A DNA stretch of 64,000 nucleotides, taken from the NCBI GenBank assembly GCA_964436865.1, contig CAYTFK010000003.1:19908-83907 (forward strand). The letters run 5' to 3'. The position numbers and the translations under genes are program-made. Source of the stretch: JAXGPP01 sp964436865 (GTDB taxonomy: Bacteria; Planctomycetota; Planctomycetia; Pirellulales; Thermoguttaceae). The notes beneath the pieces are model-generated. The model was not told the origin of the DNA. It was given only the letters and a program-made list of their open reading frames with translations, and ran no database searches. This document shows, piece by piece, positions 9,172 to 18,150 of this stretch (positions within the stretch are counted from its first letter, which is position 1; each line of letters starts with the position of its first letter).

Positions 9172-10484
9172 ACATCGCCATCGTCGGAACGGGTTACGTG
9201 GGGCTCGTCACCGGAACCTGCCTGGCGGAGACCGGCAACGACGTGGTGTGCGTCGACTGCGACCAGCGCAAGGTCGACATGCTGGGCCGCGGCGAGATCC
9301 CGATCTACGAACCGGGGCTGGAAGAGCTCGTCAAGCGGAATTTCGCGGCGGGACGGCTGTCCTTCACTACCAGCCTGGCCGAGGCGGTGCGCGGCGCGAC
9401 GCTCGTGTTCCTGGCGGTGGGCACCCCGCCGTCGAACGATGGCTCGGTCGATCTTTCGGCCCTCTGGAGCTCGGTCGAGGAGTTGGCGCCGCACCTGCCC
9501 GCCGGCGCGGTGCTCGTGCTCAAAAGCACGGTGCCCGTGGGAACCAACGCCGCCGTGACGGCGCGATTGGAGCAACTCACCGGCCGCCGCTGCGACGTGG
9601 CCAGCAATCCCGAATTCCTCAAGGAGGGGGCGGCGATCGACGACTTCATGAAGCCCGATCGCGTGGTGGTGGGCGTCCGCCGGCCCGAGGTTCTCGATCT
9701 GATGCGGGATCTTTACCAGCCGTACCTGCGGACCGACAAGCCGCTGCTGGCGATGTCGCCTGAAAGCGCCGAGTTGACCAAATATGCGGCCAATGCGATG
9801 CTCTCGGTTCGCATCAGTTTCATCAACGAAATCGCCAATCTTTGCGAGCGGACCGGGGCCGATATCAACGACGTCCGCCGCGGCATCGGCCACGACAGCC
9901 GCATCGGGTTCGCCTTCCTGTTTCCCGGGGTCGGCTACGGCGGGAGTTGCTTTCCCAAGGATGTCCGCGCCCTGGCGGCCACCGCCAAGGCCTGCGGGCT
10001 GGAGGCGAGGTTGCTCGAAGCGGCTCACTGTGTGAACGAACAGCAGAAAACCGTTCTCTGGCAGAAGATCATCCAGCACTTTGGCGGGCAGCTTGCCGGC
10101 AAGACGGTGGCGGTGTGGGGCCTGGCCTTCAAGCCGGGCACCGACGACATCCGCGAAGCCCCGGCGCTGGTGCTCGTCGACCGGTTGCTCGCCGGTGGAG
10201 CGAGGCTCCAGGTCCACGACCCGGAAGCGATGGACAACGTCCGCCGGCAGTACGGCAACCGGCTCAGTTACTATCAGCACGGCGAGGACGCCCTCGACGG
10301 CGCCGATGCGCTGGCGATCATGACCGAATGGAAGCAGTTCGTGCATCCCGATTTCGCCGACATGCGGTCGCGGATGCGATCCGCCGTGATCTTCGATGGG
10401 CGAAACATCTATTCGCCCGAGCGGATCGAGAAGGCCGGCTTCACCTACTACAGCATCGGCCGCGCCCCGGTGCGGCCCGGTTAG
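9168..10484 (+). CDS. ugd: UDP-glucose 6-dehydrogenase
   Basis: This 438-residue enzyme oxidises UDP-glucose to UDP-glucuronate with two NAD+ in the cytoplasm. The start at 9168 gives an N-terminus MNIAIVGTGYVGLVTGTCLA, the typical Rossmann site. Other family motifs are VFLAVGTPPS, NPEFLKEGAA, ELTKYAANAMLS, the catalytic cysteine in GVGYGGSCFPKDVRAL and WGLAFKPGTDDIREAPA. Length is typical. A longer frame begins upstream but would add residues not seen in the family. The ATG overlaps the stop of the preceding epimerase gene. It ends convergently against the ftsQ-like gene, with only a 23-bp gap. Confidence 0.96.
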   Translation: MNIAIVGTGYVGLVTGTCLAETGNDVVCVDCDQRKVDMLGRGEIPIYEPGLEELVKRNFAAGRLSFTTSLAEAVRGATLVFLAVGTPPSNDGSVDLSALWSSVEELAPHLPAGAVLVLKSTVPVGTNAAVTARLEQLTGRRCDVASNPEFLKEGAAIDDFMKPDRVVVGVRRPEVLDLMRDLYQPYLRTDKPLLAMSPESAELTKYAANAMLSVRISFINEIANLCERTGADINDVRRGIGHDSRIGFAFLFPGVGYGGSCFPKDVRALAATAKACGLEARLLEAAHCVNEQQKTVLWQKIIQHFGGQLAGKTVAVWGLAFKPGTDDIREAPALVLVDRLLAGGARLQVHDPEAMDNVRRQYGNRLSYYQHGEDALDGADALAIMTEWKQFVHPDFADMRSRMRSAVIFDGRNIYSPERIEKAGFTYYSIGRAPVRPG

Positions 10485-10507
10485 GATGTCGCGCAAGAGA
10501 CGACCAG

Positions 10508-11476
10508 CTATCGCGCGGCGCCGATAGGTCCAGCATCCGTCCGCCGCGTAACCTCCATCCGCGCGGGACTGCGGAGATCGATTTGCAGCGGGCCGTCGTG
10601 GCCTTCAAGCGAGCCGTTTTCGTGAACGTAGTTCCTGAGACGCGCGTACTTCTCGGCCGCCGACACCTCGCCCGGTATGTCGGCGCTTGGTGCGCGGCCC
10701 CAGAAGATCCGGCTGCCGCGAACCGTGTACAGTTCAAACGCGTACTCGTCGCCATGCCCGAACTCGGCCAGAGGCGAAGGCACGATCCGGTCCAGCCCCA
10801 GTTCGTCCCACGAGGGCCCTAGCAGGCTGGCGATCTCGGCGGCGCCGGAAACTCGGGCATCGCCCCAACGCGTGCCGACCGGCCCATGCGGCACGGAATC
10901 GACGCCGGCCAGTCGCGGATAGCGCGCCGCCTCGATCGGCGAAAAATCGCCGCTGGGAAGCAACACGCCTTCTTCGTCGACGGGCAGAAGCCCGATCGAC
11001 TTCGGATCGGACGGATTGGACTTCACCAGCACCATGCACGCCGGCCGCCGGTAGATGAGTTCCACCGTCACCGCAGCCGGATGGTACTTGCGGATCCGCA
11101 CCACCTTCTTCACCCACGGGTGGAGCGAGAAAGCGTCGGCCAGACGCTCGACAAGATCCGGCTCAAGGATGGAGAGCGGGCCGTCGAGGCTGGCGTCGCG
11201 GAACACGTCGGCGCGAACGTCGCAATGAATCCATGCCGGCGCCGGGGTTACGGCAACCTGCTCCACGGTCAGCCAGTACGGGGCCGACGACAGGACCTCC
11301 TCCCCGACGCCGCGCCAGTTGCCCACGCCTCGCCACACGAGGTACCACATTGCCGGCCACAATACGAGCAGCAGCACGATGAGTCCAGCCGCCCCCGAAT
11401 CGCTGCCGAGCCAGCCGATCCATCGACCGATGATCGAACCTCCGCCGGATTCCGCGTCCGCCTTCCTGGCGCTCAT
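10508..11476 (-). CDS. ftsQ: FtsQ/DivIB-like cell division protein
   Basis: This 322-residue protein has a short cytoplasmic N-terminus, one membrane helix at about residues 31-50 and a large extracytoplasmic part. Residues about 75-150 fit a POTRA domain: LADAFSLHPWVKKVVRIRKY, then VTVELIYRRPACMVLV and LPVDEEGVLLP, which match the FtsQ pattern (hPWV, basic strand, xRxP, VDxxG). FtsQ joins FtsB/FtsL in the divisome. It follows murB by 12 bp on the same strand, the classical position of ftsQ in the division/cell-wall cluster. However, ftsA and ftsZ, normally next, are absent: the following gene is the oppositely oriented ugd. The assignment rests on both topology and position. Confidence 0.8.
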   Translation of the reverse strand: MSARKADAESGGGSIIGRWIGWLGSDSGAAGLIVLLLVLWPAMWYLVWRGVGNWRGVGEEVLSSAPYWLTVEQVAVTPAPAWIHCDVRADVFRDASLDGPLSILEPDLVERLADAFSLHPWVKKVVRIRKYHPAAVTVELIYRRPACMVLVKSNPSDPKSIGLLPVDEEGVLLPSGDFSPIEAARYPRLAGVDSVPHGPVGTRWGDARVSGAAEIASLLGPSWDELGLDRIVPSPLAEFGHGDEYAFELYTVRGSRIFWGRAPSADIPGEVSAAEKYARLRNYVHENGSLEGHDGPLQIDLRSPARMEVTRRTDAGPIGAAR

Positions 11477-11488
11477 GGTTGCTCCCTG

Positions 11489-12367
11489 CTACCACACCTC
11501 AAGTTCCAGCTCCAACTCCACGCCAAGACGTTCGCGGACCTGGTTGCGGAGCATGTCGATCAATCGCAAAACGTCCTGGCTGGTGCACTCGGGTTCGGCG
11601 AGGATGAAATTGGCGTGCCGCTCGCTGACCACCGCGCCCCCGATCCGAGTCCCTTTGAGACCGGCCCGCTCAATCAACTCTCCGGCGGTCATCCCGCGAG
11701 GGTTCTTGAATACGCAGCCGGCGCACTGGTGGCCCATCGGCTGGCTGGCCTTGCGGATGATCCATTGCTTCTGCATCCGCTTGGTCAGCTCGCGCGGATC
11801 ATCTTCTTCAAGATCCAGCCGCGCCTCGAGGATGATCAGTTCATCGAGGCTGCTCTGGCGATAGCCGAAAACGAGGTCCTCACGCTGGCGATGGATCACC
11901 TCCCCCGTGTCGGTGATCACCGTCGCCTGGGCGGTCCACTGGCCGATGTCGCCGCCGTGGGCTCCCGCGTTGCCGTGCAGCGCGCCGCCCATGGTGCCGG
12001 GAATGCCGACCAGAGCCTCCAATCCGGCCAACCCTTCGCGGACCGCTGTGGTAACAACTCGCCCCAAGCGGGCGCCTCCGCCCACAACGATCGAACAGCC
12101 CTCCTGATGGAGATCGCAGAAGGCCGGTTCAGAAAGCCGAATCACCAGGCCCGGCACTCCCTCATCGCGGACCAGCAGATTGGAGCCGCCTCCCAGTACC
12201 CGGAGCGGCACTTCCTCCTGGTGGCAGCGCTTGATCAGGGCGACAAGCTGGTCCACGTTCTGTGGTTCGGCAAAATACTGCGCCGAGCCGCCGATCTGGA
12301 ACCAGGTATGCATCGCCAGCGGCTCGTCCTGCCGCACGATCTTCTCGAAACCGGTCAGAAATCCCAT
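11489..12367 (-). CDS. murB: UDP-N-acetylenolpyruvoylglucosamine reductase
   Basis: This 292-residue FAD enzyme reduces UDP-GlcNAc-enolpyruvate to UDP-MurNAc with NADPH. The sequence is well conserved: LGGGSNLLVRDEG near residue 60, GIPGTMGGALHGNAGAHGGD at about 121-140, GYRQSS, and the catalytic region CAGCVFKNPRG, where Cys218 stands in the proton-donor position normally Ser or Cys. SERHANFI follows, and a terminal glutamate-rich stretch lies in ELELEVW. It is a type II MurB, lacking the long type I insertion. It lies between murG and the ftsQ-like gene in the cluster. The 163 bp between it and murG is where murC is usually found. Confidence 0.95.
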   Translation of the reverse strand: MGFLTGFEKIVRQDEPLAMHTWFQIGGSAQYFAEPQNVDQLVALIKRCHQEEVPLRVLGGGSNLLVRDEGVPGLVIRLSEPAFCDLHQEGCSIVVGGGARLGRVVTTAVREGLAGLEALVGIPGTMGGALHGNAGAHGGDIGQWTAQATVITDTGEVIHRQREDLVFGYRQSSLDELIILEARLDLEEDDPRELTKRMQKQWIIRKASQPMGHQCAGCVFKNPRGMTAGELIERAGLKGTRIGGAVVSERHANFILAEPECTSQDVLRLIDMLRNQVRERLGVELELELEVW

Positions 12368-12530
12368 CTTATGTCTTTCGTCAGTCTACAAATCGCGGGC
12401 GGTCGTGAACCTGCCATTGTCGCAAACCGTCGGCCGGTCCGTCCAGTCGCGCGGCGAGCAAGAGGAGTGGGGCCTGCCCATCGGGGGCTTGCCCGTGCGG
12501 AGGGATGATAGGGCGCTGGGGCGGAACGGG

Positions 12531-13670
12531 TCAAGACAGCGTTGCCGCCATGAGCGGCTCAGCATCGCGCAGCGGCCGCCGGCGCAACACGACGGGCCGC
12601 CGGCGGGCGAACGCCACTCGGGCTATCACCGCGGCCACCTCGACAGTCGCCTCCGGCCGAGCCAGCCGGCTCATGGCTTGAGCCATCGCCAGCCGGCGTG
12701 CGAGATCGCCCAGCAGTCGGCCCAAGATGGCCGCCAATTGCTGTGGCGCACTTGAATCGCTTTCCCGTTCATCGACCACAGCGCAGCCGCCCCGATCGGC
12801 GAACCACCGCGCGATCAGTCGCTCGCGCTCGCCTTCGGAGGGGGCAGGCAACAGAATCGCCGGCACGCCGGCGACCGCCAGTTCGGCCAGTGTCACGCCC
12901 TCGGCCCCCGCTATCGCCAGTTCGCTGTCGGCCATGATTTGCGGCAGGTCGGCCGTCTCATCCACGACGTTCGCCTCGAGCCCCAACGAATCATAAAGCT
13001 GCCGCACGGGAGCGACTCTGCCGGGCACTGTCTGGTGGACGATCCTCCAGGCGGTGAGCCGCGATTCCACGGAGCAAAGCGCTTGCGGCACCCCGCGGTC
13101 GACAACGTCGCTCCCCTCCCTCCCGCCCAGTATCAACAATTGGCGCCAGGTTTTATGGCCCGGCACCAGACCGTCGCGAACCGGCGCCCCGGTCACGCGA
13201 ACTTCGCCGCCGCCTCGCCAGGCCGATCGAGTCTCGCTGAACGCCGTGCAGATGACGCTTGCCCGAGCGGCCAGCCGCCGTGTCGCCGTCCCGGCCGCCA
13301 GCTCCGGTTCGATCAGCACCAGCGGCACACGCCGGCGAAACGCGGCCCTCGAGGCCGGCAAACTGGAGTCGCCCCCCAGGGCGATCATCGCGCTCGGCTG
13401 GTGCCGGTCGATCCAGGCCAGCGCGGTGCGATACCCGGCACGGTTGGCGAACCAGGCCGGCAGTACCTCGCGCAGCCGTTGCGGGGGGCAGCGCGATCGG
13501 AGTGCCAGATAGCCGAAGCCCCCTGCCGAGACGCGGCTGCGGTCCACCGTCCGCGCGCTTCCGGCAAAGGTGATCGACCCCGCCGGAAACTCGTCGGAAA
13601 GCCGCTCGGCGACCGCCAGTCCGGCGGTAAGAGCCCCGCCCCCATCGCCGCCGGTGAAAAGCAAGTGCAT
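12531..13670 (-). CDS. murG: MurG-like glycosyltransferase, divergent
   Basis: This 379-residue protein is homologous to MurG, the peripheral-membrane enzyme that adds GlcNAc to lipid I. The overall pattern is retained: LLFTGGDGGGALTAGLAVAE, MIALGGDSSLPAS, VTGAPVRDGL, LLILGGREGSD, WRIVHQTVPG and AGAEGVTLAELAVAGVPAIL, which contains the conserved glutamate. Several family residues are changed. The usual GGTGGH loop has no histidine here, and the GGSQGA loop reads GGREGS. The HEQN region has become LIEPELAAGTATR. It could be a functional but fast-evolving MurG or a relative with another acceptor. It lies between the MurF-like and MurB genes, as in the canonical cluster. Confidence 0.8.
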   Translation of the reverse strand: MHLLFTGGDGGGALTAGLAVAERLSDEFPAGSITFAGSARTVDRSRVSAGGFGYLALRSRCPPQRLREVLPAWFANRAGYRTALAWIDRHQPSAMIALGGDSSLPASRAAFRRRVPLVLIEPELAAGTATRRLAARASVICTAFSETRSAWRGGGEVRVTGAPVRDGLVPGHKTWRQLLILGGREGSDVVDRGVPQALCSVESRLTAWRIVHQTVPGRVAPVRQLYDSLGLEANVVDETADLPQIMADSELAIAGAEGVTLAELAVAGVPAILLPAPSEGERERLIARWFADRGGCAVVDERESDSSAPQQLAAILGRLLGDLARRLAMAQAMSRLARPEATVEVAAVIARVAFARRRPVVLRRRPLRDAEPLMAATLS

Positions 13671-14033
13671 GGCGAGCTTCGCTCTGTCGCCAGAGCGTAC
13701 TCCTTATGCTCGGCCGTACTCCTCACGCTTGGCGCGAAACTCGGCTGCAAATCGGCGTGAGGCGTTGGTCGCGCGGTGCGTGACCAGTACGAGGGTGTTT
13801 CCCTGAGCAGCCGGGACGACGCGGCGCGCCGCCCCGGCGCTCAGTCCAAAGCTCCACCGAGAAGCACTTGCCGGAGCGGTCGACCCAGAAACCGCTGCAT
13901 CCGGCAAGATTCATGCTCCTACCCCAGGAGGGAGGGTGGCATCGAGTTCCCGCAAGCCCGACGCCGACGGTGGAGCTTTCCGTTGGATGGTGTGTGTTTG
14001 TTGTATGGCCGGCGGGCGGCCCGAAGCTGTCTC
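13671..14033. other. Non-coding gap in the cell-wall gene cluster
   Basis: This 363-bp gap separates murF-like from murG-like genes, exactly where mraY, murD and ftsW lie in the canonical cluster. Two overlapping short minus-strand frames (about 63-67 codons) exist, but neither resembles MraY, MurD or FtsW. There is no obvious tRNA or terminator. It may be the scar of a deletion. Confidence 0.5.
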
Positions 14034-15422
14034 CTACGCGGTGCGTCGCTTGGGATAGTGAGCCAGCGCGTCTACGATCCGCTCGATCGCCAACGCGCGC
14101 GAACCTTTCACCAGCACGACATCGCCAGGCACGACCGCCTGGCCCAGGTAAGGCAGTGTCTCTTCAGCAACGCGGCAAGGGATCGCGTGCCGCGGCTTCA
14201 TGCCGGCCGCCCGCGCGCCCCCCACCACGTCCCACGCATGTTCGCCGCAGGCGATCAACAAATCGGCGCCTGAACCGGTCACCACTTCTTCGCCCAAACG
14301 GCGATGGAGGAGAATCGCGTCGCTGTCCGAGTCGCAGAGGTCGCCGCAGACGACAATTCGTCGGCCGGGAGCGTCGAAGTCGCGCAAAATCTTGAGTGCG
14401 GCGCGGACCGCCTCGAGGCTCTCGTCTTGGCTGTCGGTGATGATCGTCGCACCGCGGACTTCGAGAACGTCGCAGTGTGCGGGAACCGTGCAATACGTTT
14501 CCAGCGCCCTCGCCGACTCGTCAAGCTCAATGCCCATCACTCGCGCCACGGCAATTGCCGCCAGTGCCGAAGTCAGGTGGTGTCGTCCCCAGATCGGCAC
14601 TCGAAATGCGATGCCGCCGATGCGGAAGTTCATTTCACCCGGCCGCCAGTCGACATCCTCGGCGAGCAGTCCGCAACCCGGCCGGCAGCCGACCCAAGTG
14701 ATCGGAGCGGATGATTCGGCCACGCGCCGCAACCAGGGGTCGTCGCCCAGCACGGCGTGGCCCTCGCCCGGCAGTGCGGCGGCCAGTTCGGCCTTTGATT
14801 CGGCGCACTCGCGGGCACTGTTGAAACTGCCCAAGTGAAACTCGCCCACATCGGTGATCGTTCCGATCGCCGGTCGAACCAAATCGGCCAGCGCGGCGAG
14901 TTCGCCGGGCCGGGCGCCGTCCAGTTCAACAATCGCATAGTCTTGATCGGCTTCGATCGCCGTCAGGCTCAGCGGCAAAGCGAGGCGGCCCCCGCAATTC
15001 CAGCCGCCCGCCGTACCGCGGAAACGGGTCCCGAGAATGGTGTGGATCATTCGGCACGTGGTGGTCTTGCCCACGCTGCCGGACACGCCGATCATCTTGC
15101 CCGAGAACTGCTGGCGGTTCCACACCGCCCACTGCCACAAGGCCTCCTCGGCGTCGTCGACCGTCAGCACCCAGCGGTCGGCCGGGGCCGGAATCGAGCG
15201 CGTGACAATTGCGCCTGCCGCGCCGCGTGCGAACGCTTCTTCGGCGAATTCCGCGCCGTCATGCCGCCGACCGGGGAGCCCCCAGAAAACGTCTCCGGCC
15301 GTCACCTGGCGGCTGTCGATCACTACCGGACCCAACGGGCGGGCGCCGCTCTCGGTCGAAAGCGACTCTGACGGTCGCAACACGCCGCCGATGGTCTGTC
15401 GTAGGGATTCCAGGGACTTCAT
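14034..15422 (-). CDS. murF: MurF-like Mur ligase, divergent
   Basis: This 462-residue protein is homologous to MurF, which adds D-Ala-D-Ala to the UDP-MurNAc-tripeptide. The ATPase loop is intact (GVSGSVGKTTTCRM, residues about 112-125). ELDGARPGELAAL, TDVGEFHLGSFNS, the AESKAEL lysine (residue 210, position of the carbamylated lysine) and LVKGSRALAIERI are also recognisable. The C-terminal region is altered: the family DDSYNANP motif reads TDSQDESLEAV, and the usual GRxE segment reads AHCDVLE. The ATG at 15422 overlaps the murE stop (ATGA), so the two are coupled. A working ligase is possible, but substrate binding has probably changed. Confidence 0.82.
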   Translation of the reverse strand: MKSLESLRQTIGGVLRPSESLSTESGARPLGPVVIDSRQVTAGDVFWGLPGRRHDGAEFAEEAFARGAAGAIVTRSIPAPADRWVLTVDDAEEALWQWAVWNRQQFSGKMIGVSGSVGKTTTCRMIHTILGTRFRGTAGGWNCGGRLALPLSLTAIEADQDYAIVELDGARPGELAALADLVRPAIGTITDVGEFHLGSFNSARECAESKAELAAALPGEGHAVLGDDPWLRRVAESSAPITWVGCRPGCGLLAEDVDWRPGEMNFRIGGIAFRVPIWGRHHLTSALAAIAVARVMGIELDESARALETYCTVPAHCDVLEVRGATIITDSQDESLEAVRAALKILRDFDAPGRRIVVCGDLCDSDSDAILLHRRLGEEVVTGSGADLLIACGEHAWDVVGGARAAGMKPRHAIPCRVAEETLPYLGQAVVPGDVVLVKGSRALAIERIVDALAHYPKRRTA

Positions 15423-16939
15423 GCGCCTCGTCCGCGTCTCTTGACCGCGCGGTGCCCGAAATTCGGCCCGCCGAATTCTTTGTAAAGCCAATCCCGCGCC
15501 GCCTGACGGTCGTCGAACTCCGGCGCCTCGTCAGATCCCGTACGGGCGTCGTGCCGTTTGCCGGCGATCAACACGCAGTCGCCCTGCCGGGCATGACCCA
15601 GCGCCCAGGCGATCGCCGCGCCGCGGTCGGCAATCCGCCGCGCCGCCTGCGGTTGCCGAAAGCCGGCGATGATCTCGTCGGCATGCGTTTCTTCATCCTC
15701 GTTCTTGTCGCCCGCGCCCGTGATCACCGCCAGGTTGGCGCCTGCTTCCAGGGTTCGCCCGAGTAGACGAAGATCCTCGCCGCGAAGCGCTTCGTCGCCA
15801 CCGAACACGCAAATCAGCCGCCCCGATACCACCTCCCGCAACGTCCCCAGCGCGCTGTCCAAGGCAATCGCCGTCTGGGCGCCGTCGACAAATACATTGA
15901 ACGATTGTCCGCACTCGATCCGCTCCAGGCGGCCGGGTATCTGTTCCACGGTCTCCAGGCCGCGCACGACCGTCGCCAGGTCGATCCCGTAGGCCAGCCC
16001 CACTGCCGCCGCTGTCAGGCAGTTGTAGACGTGGCCCGCGCCGATCATCCGTGTGCGAACGGGCATCGCCTCGCTCCCTGCGGTCAGCAGGAATGTCTGC
16101 TCGCTCGGGCAGCGCTCGATGAAGGTGCCGCTGATCTCCGCCGCGGCCTGCATCGAGATCGTCAGCGCCGGCACGGCAACTTCGGCCAGGTGCGGAGCCG
16201 AGCCCGGGTCGTCGGCGTTGAAGACGGCGAACCCTTCCGGCGCCAGGTAATCGAGCACTCGCGGCCGCGCCGGCCGGCAGTCGCCGCCCGATGCCGTGCT
16301 GCCGGGCAGAACGGGCGATACGTTCGTCACGCATGCCGCATCGAGCGAAATACCGGCGATAAGCGATCGATCGATAGACTCACCCGACAGCTCGAGCACC
16401 GCGTGCGAGCACTCATTGGCCGCCATCTTGGACATCCAGCGGGCCAGCCGCGCGGGCGAAGCCTCGGTACGCGGCGAAGCGGCTCGCCCCACGCCGTCGA
16501 AGCAGCCCAGGCTGCTCACAACCCCGGTCGACCGCCCCGCGGTGGCCAGGATCGCGGCAATAAGCCAGCTCGTGGTCGTCTTTCCCGAAGTCCCGGTGAC
16601 TCCGATCACTTTGAGTCGCTCGGCCGGATTGCCGGCCATTGCCTGGCACAGCCGGCCGTAGGCATCGCGGACGTCGGCCACACGGCACACCGGCCGGCCG
16701 CCAGCTTCCACCGGCCGCTCGGCCAGAACGGCGCCGCAACCGCGCGCCGTCGCCTCGGCCACCGATTCCTGAATTCCCTTCCGAGCGTCAGGCAGGGCAA
16801 TGAACAGTTCGCCCCGGCGAACCGCCCGCGGATCGCTCGAGAATGCCGCGACCGCGATGTCGTCGGTGCCGAAGAACTCGGCCTCCGGCAACAACCGGCG
16901 CAGGCTGATCGGGCGTGCTCCCGCGGAGCAAATCTGCAT
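15419..16939 (-). CDS. murE: MurE-like Mur ligase, highly divergent
   Basis: This 506-residue protein has the three-domain Mur ligase plan. The ATP loop is intact (VIGVTGTSGKTTTSWL, residues about 111-126), NADDPG is present at about 241, IPGRLERI at about 334 and LIAGKRHDA at about 458. Several hallmarks of MurE are lost. The SSH motif reads ELSGES, the DHLDYHG segment is replaced by a Ser/Gly/Pro-rich stretch, the carbamylated lysine position reads PRVLDYL, YAHTPD reads GAQTAIAL, and the DNPR diaminopimelate-binding loop reads GAGDKNED. GGGAGG lies 11 bases before the ATG at 16939, which is preferred over an upstream codon. It is the first gene of the minus-strand cluster. Confidence 0.8.
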   Translation of the reverse strand: MQICSAGARPISLRRLLPEAEFFGTDDIAVAAFSSDPRAVRRGELFIALPDARKGIQESVAEATARGCGAVLAERPVEAGGRPVCRVADVRDAYGRLCQAMAGNPAERLKVIGVTGTSGKTTTSWLIAAILATAGRSTGVVSSLGCFDGVGRAASPRTEASPARLARWMSKMAANECSHAVLELSGESIDRSLIAGISLDAACVTNVSPVLPGSTASGGDCRPARPRVLDYLAPEGFAVFNADDPGSAPHLAEVAVPALTISMQAAAEISGTFIERCPSEQTFLLTAGSEAMPVRTRMIGAGHVYNCLTAAAVGLAYGIDLATVVRGLETVEQIPGRLERIECGQSFNVFVDGAQTAIALDSALGTLREVVSGRLICVFGGDEALRGEDLRLLGRTLEAGANLAVITGAGDKNEDEETHADEIIAGFRQPQAARRIADRGAAIAWALGHARQGDCVLIAGKRHDARTGSDEAPEFDDRQAARDWLYKEFGGPNFGHRAVKRRGRGA

Positions 16940-17061
16940 GGCGCAACGGCCTCCCTGCCTGAAGGCGCCTCGGGGACGATAAGACAATTTCACCCACCCT
17001 GCCGAAGCAAGGCGGGCCGGATTGTCCCGATTTTGGCCCGGGTGTCAAGGCGGGTTTCCCG

Positions 17062-18150
17062 TCACTCCAACTGCGCCACAAACCGCAGCAGCCGGGCCTC
17101 CAACATCCGCCAGTCGCCGCCAAACACGGCCGTGAAGTCGGCCGTCCGCTCGTCGGCCGGGTAGGCGGTAAAGGGCCGCCGCGCCGCGCACCGCGCCAGG
17201 TATTCGGCAAACTGCCGCGGCTGGGTCTCCACCAGATAGAAGACCAGCGCCCAAGCCTCCGCATAAGCGGCGATCGGATCGCGCCGGAAGTGATCATCCG
17301 ACGCGATCAACTCGGCCAGCATCTCGGGACGATGCCGCGCGAGAACCGCCCTGCAGAAATCGGCCAGTCGCTCGCCGTTGATCCGCTGGCTCCGCTCCGG
17401 ATGACGCGAGCTGTCGTAAACCCCCGGCGCCTCGAACAATAGCGCCAGCCCCTCGGCCGTCCACAGCGGCGCCGGCACGAACCGGTTCTGGATGCCCGTG
17501 TTGAACAACGTCTGGTGCGCGGCTTCGTGGATGAGCACCGCCTCGTTAAGCCGCTCCGCACCGCTTCCGGCGTCGTAGAGCACGATCCGGTTCGATTCCA
17601 GCAGGTACATGCCGTCGATGCTCGCACCTCGCACCGTCTGCCGCACCTGGCAGCGGCGAACGAACTCCGCGCGGCTCGGGCAGACCACGGCCACCAGCGG
17701 AAAGGCCGGTTCCTCGATGCGAAAGCCGCGAACCGCGAAATAGCGGACCAGCGAGCGGTACAGTTCCTCGAACCGCTCGCCCCACCGCTGGCGCTGCTCG
17801 CGCGGATGCGCGACCAGGTAGTGGCTCGTGCCGCTCACCTCGTACGCCTGGCCCAGCTCCCGCAACAGCATCGCGCGGAGCTCTGAGACCGAGTAGCTCT
17901 GAAAGCGGCTCGAAGTCTTGCGGAAGTCGGTCGCCTCGCCCGGGGCGAATTGCCATAGCCGGCCGTCGCGACCCAGCAAATAGACTGTCGAAGCATCCCA
18001 GGCCAGTGGCCGCCCTTCGACCTGCTCCTCGCCGAGCCGCAGCGTGAGCATCCAGTCGCTCTCGCCCCGCGTGCTGGCTGCCGCTAGCACCACCAGCCCA
18101 ACGGCCAGCGCCGATGCCGCCCGCCTTCGGATCGAATTCACAGTCCGCAT
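17062..18150 (-). CDS. DUF1570 family secreted metallopeptidase-like protein
   Basis: This 362-residue protein starts with a signal peptide (basic RRR, then a hydrophobic stretch to about residue 29). The C-terminal half contains the zinc peptidase signature LIHEAAHQTLF (HEAAH at residues 208-212), followed about 25 residues later by WTAEGLALLFE, whose glutamate is a likely third zinc ligand. This is the gluzincin-like DUF1570 pattern common in planctomycetes. The region before it (about 105-190) includes FEELYRSLVRYF and VCPSRAEF, also usual for the family. It probably acts outside the cytoplasm; the substrate is unknown. It lies upstream of murE on the same strand, with a 122-bp gap. Confidence 0.88.
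   Translation of the reverse strand: MRTVNSIRRRAASALAVGLVVLAAASTRGESDWMLTLRLGEEQVEGRPLAWDASTVYLLGRDGRLWQFAPGEATDFRKTSSRFQSYSVSELRAMLLRELGQAYEVSGTSHYLVAHPREQRQRWGERFEELYRSLVRYFAVRGFRIEEPAFPLVAVVCPSRAEFVRRCQVRQTVRGASIDGMYLLESNRIVLYDAGSGAERLNEAVLIHEAAHQTLFNTGIQNRFVPAPLWTAEGLALLFEAPGVYDSSRHPERSQRINGERLADFCRAVLARHRPEMLAELIASDDHFRRDPIAAYAEAWALVFYLVETQPRQFAEYLARCAARRPFTAYPADERTADFTAVFGGDWRMLEARLLRFVAQLE

Noticed and set aside
13704..13914. Two overlapping short frames in the murF-murG gap
   Set aside because: Neither resembles MraY, MurD or FtsW, and they conflict with each other; composition is poor.
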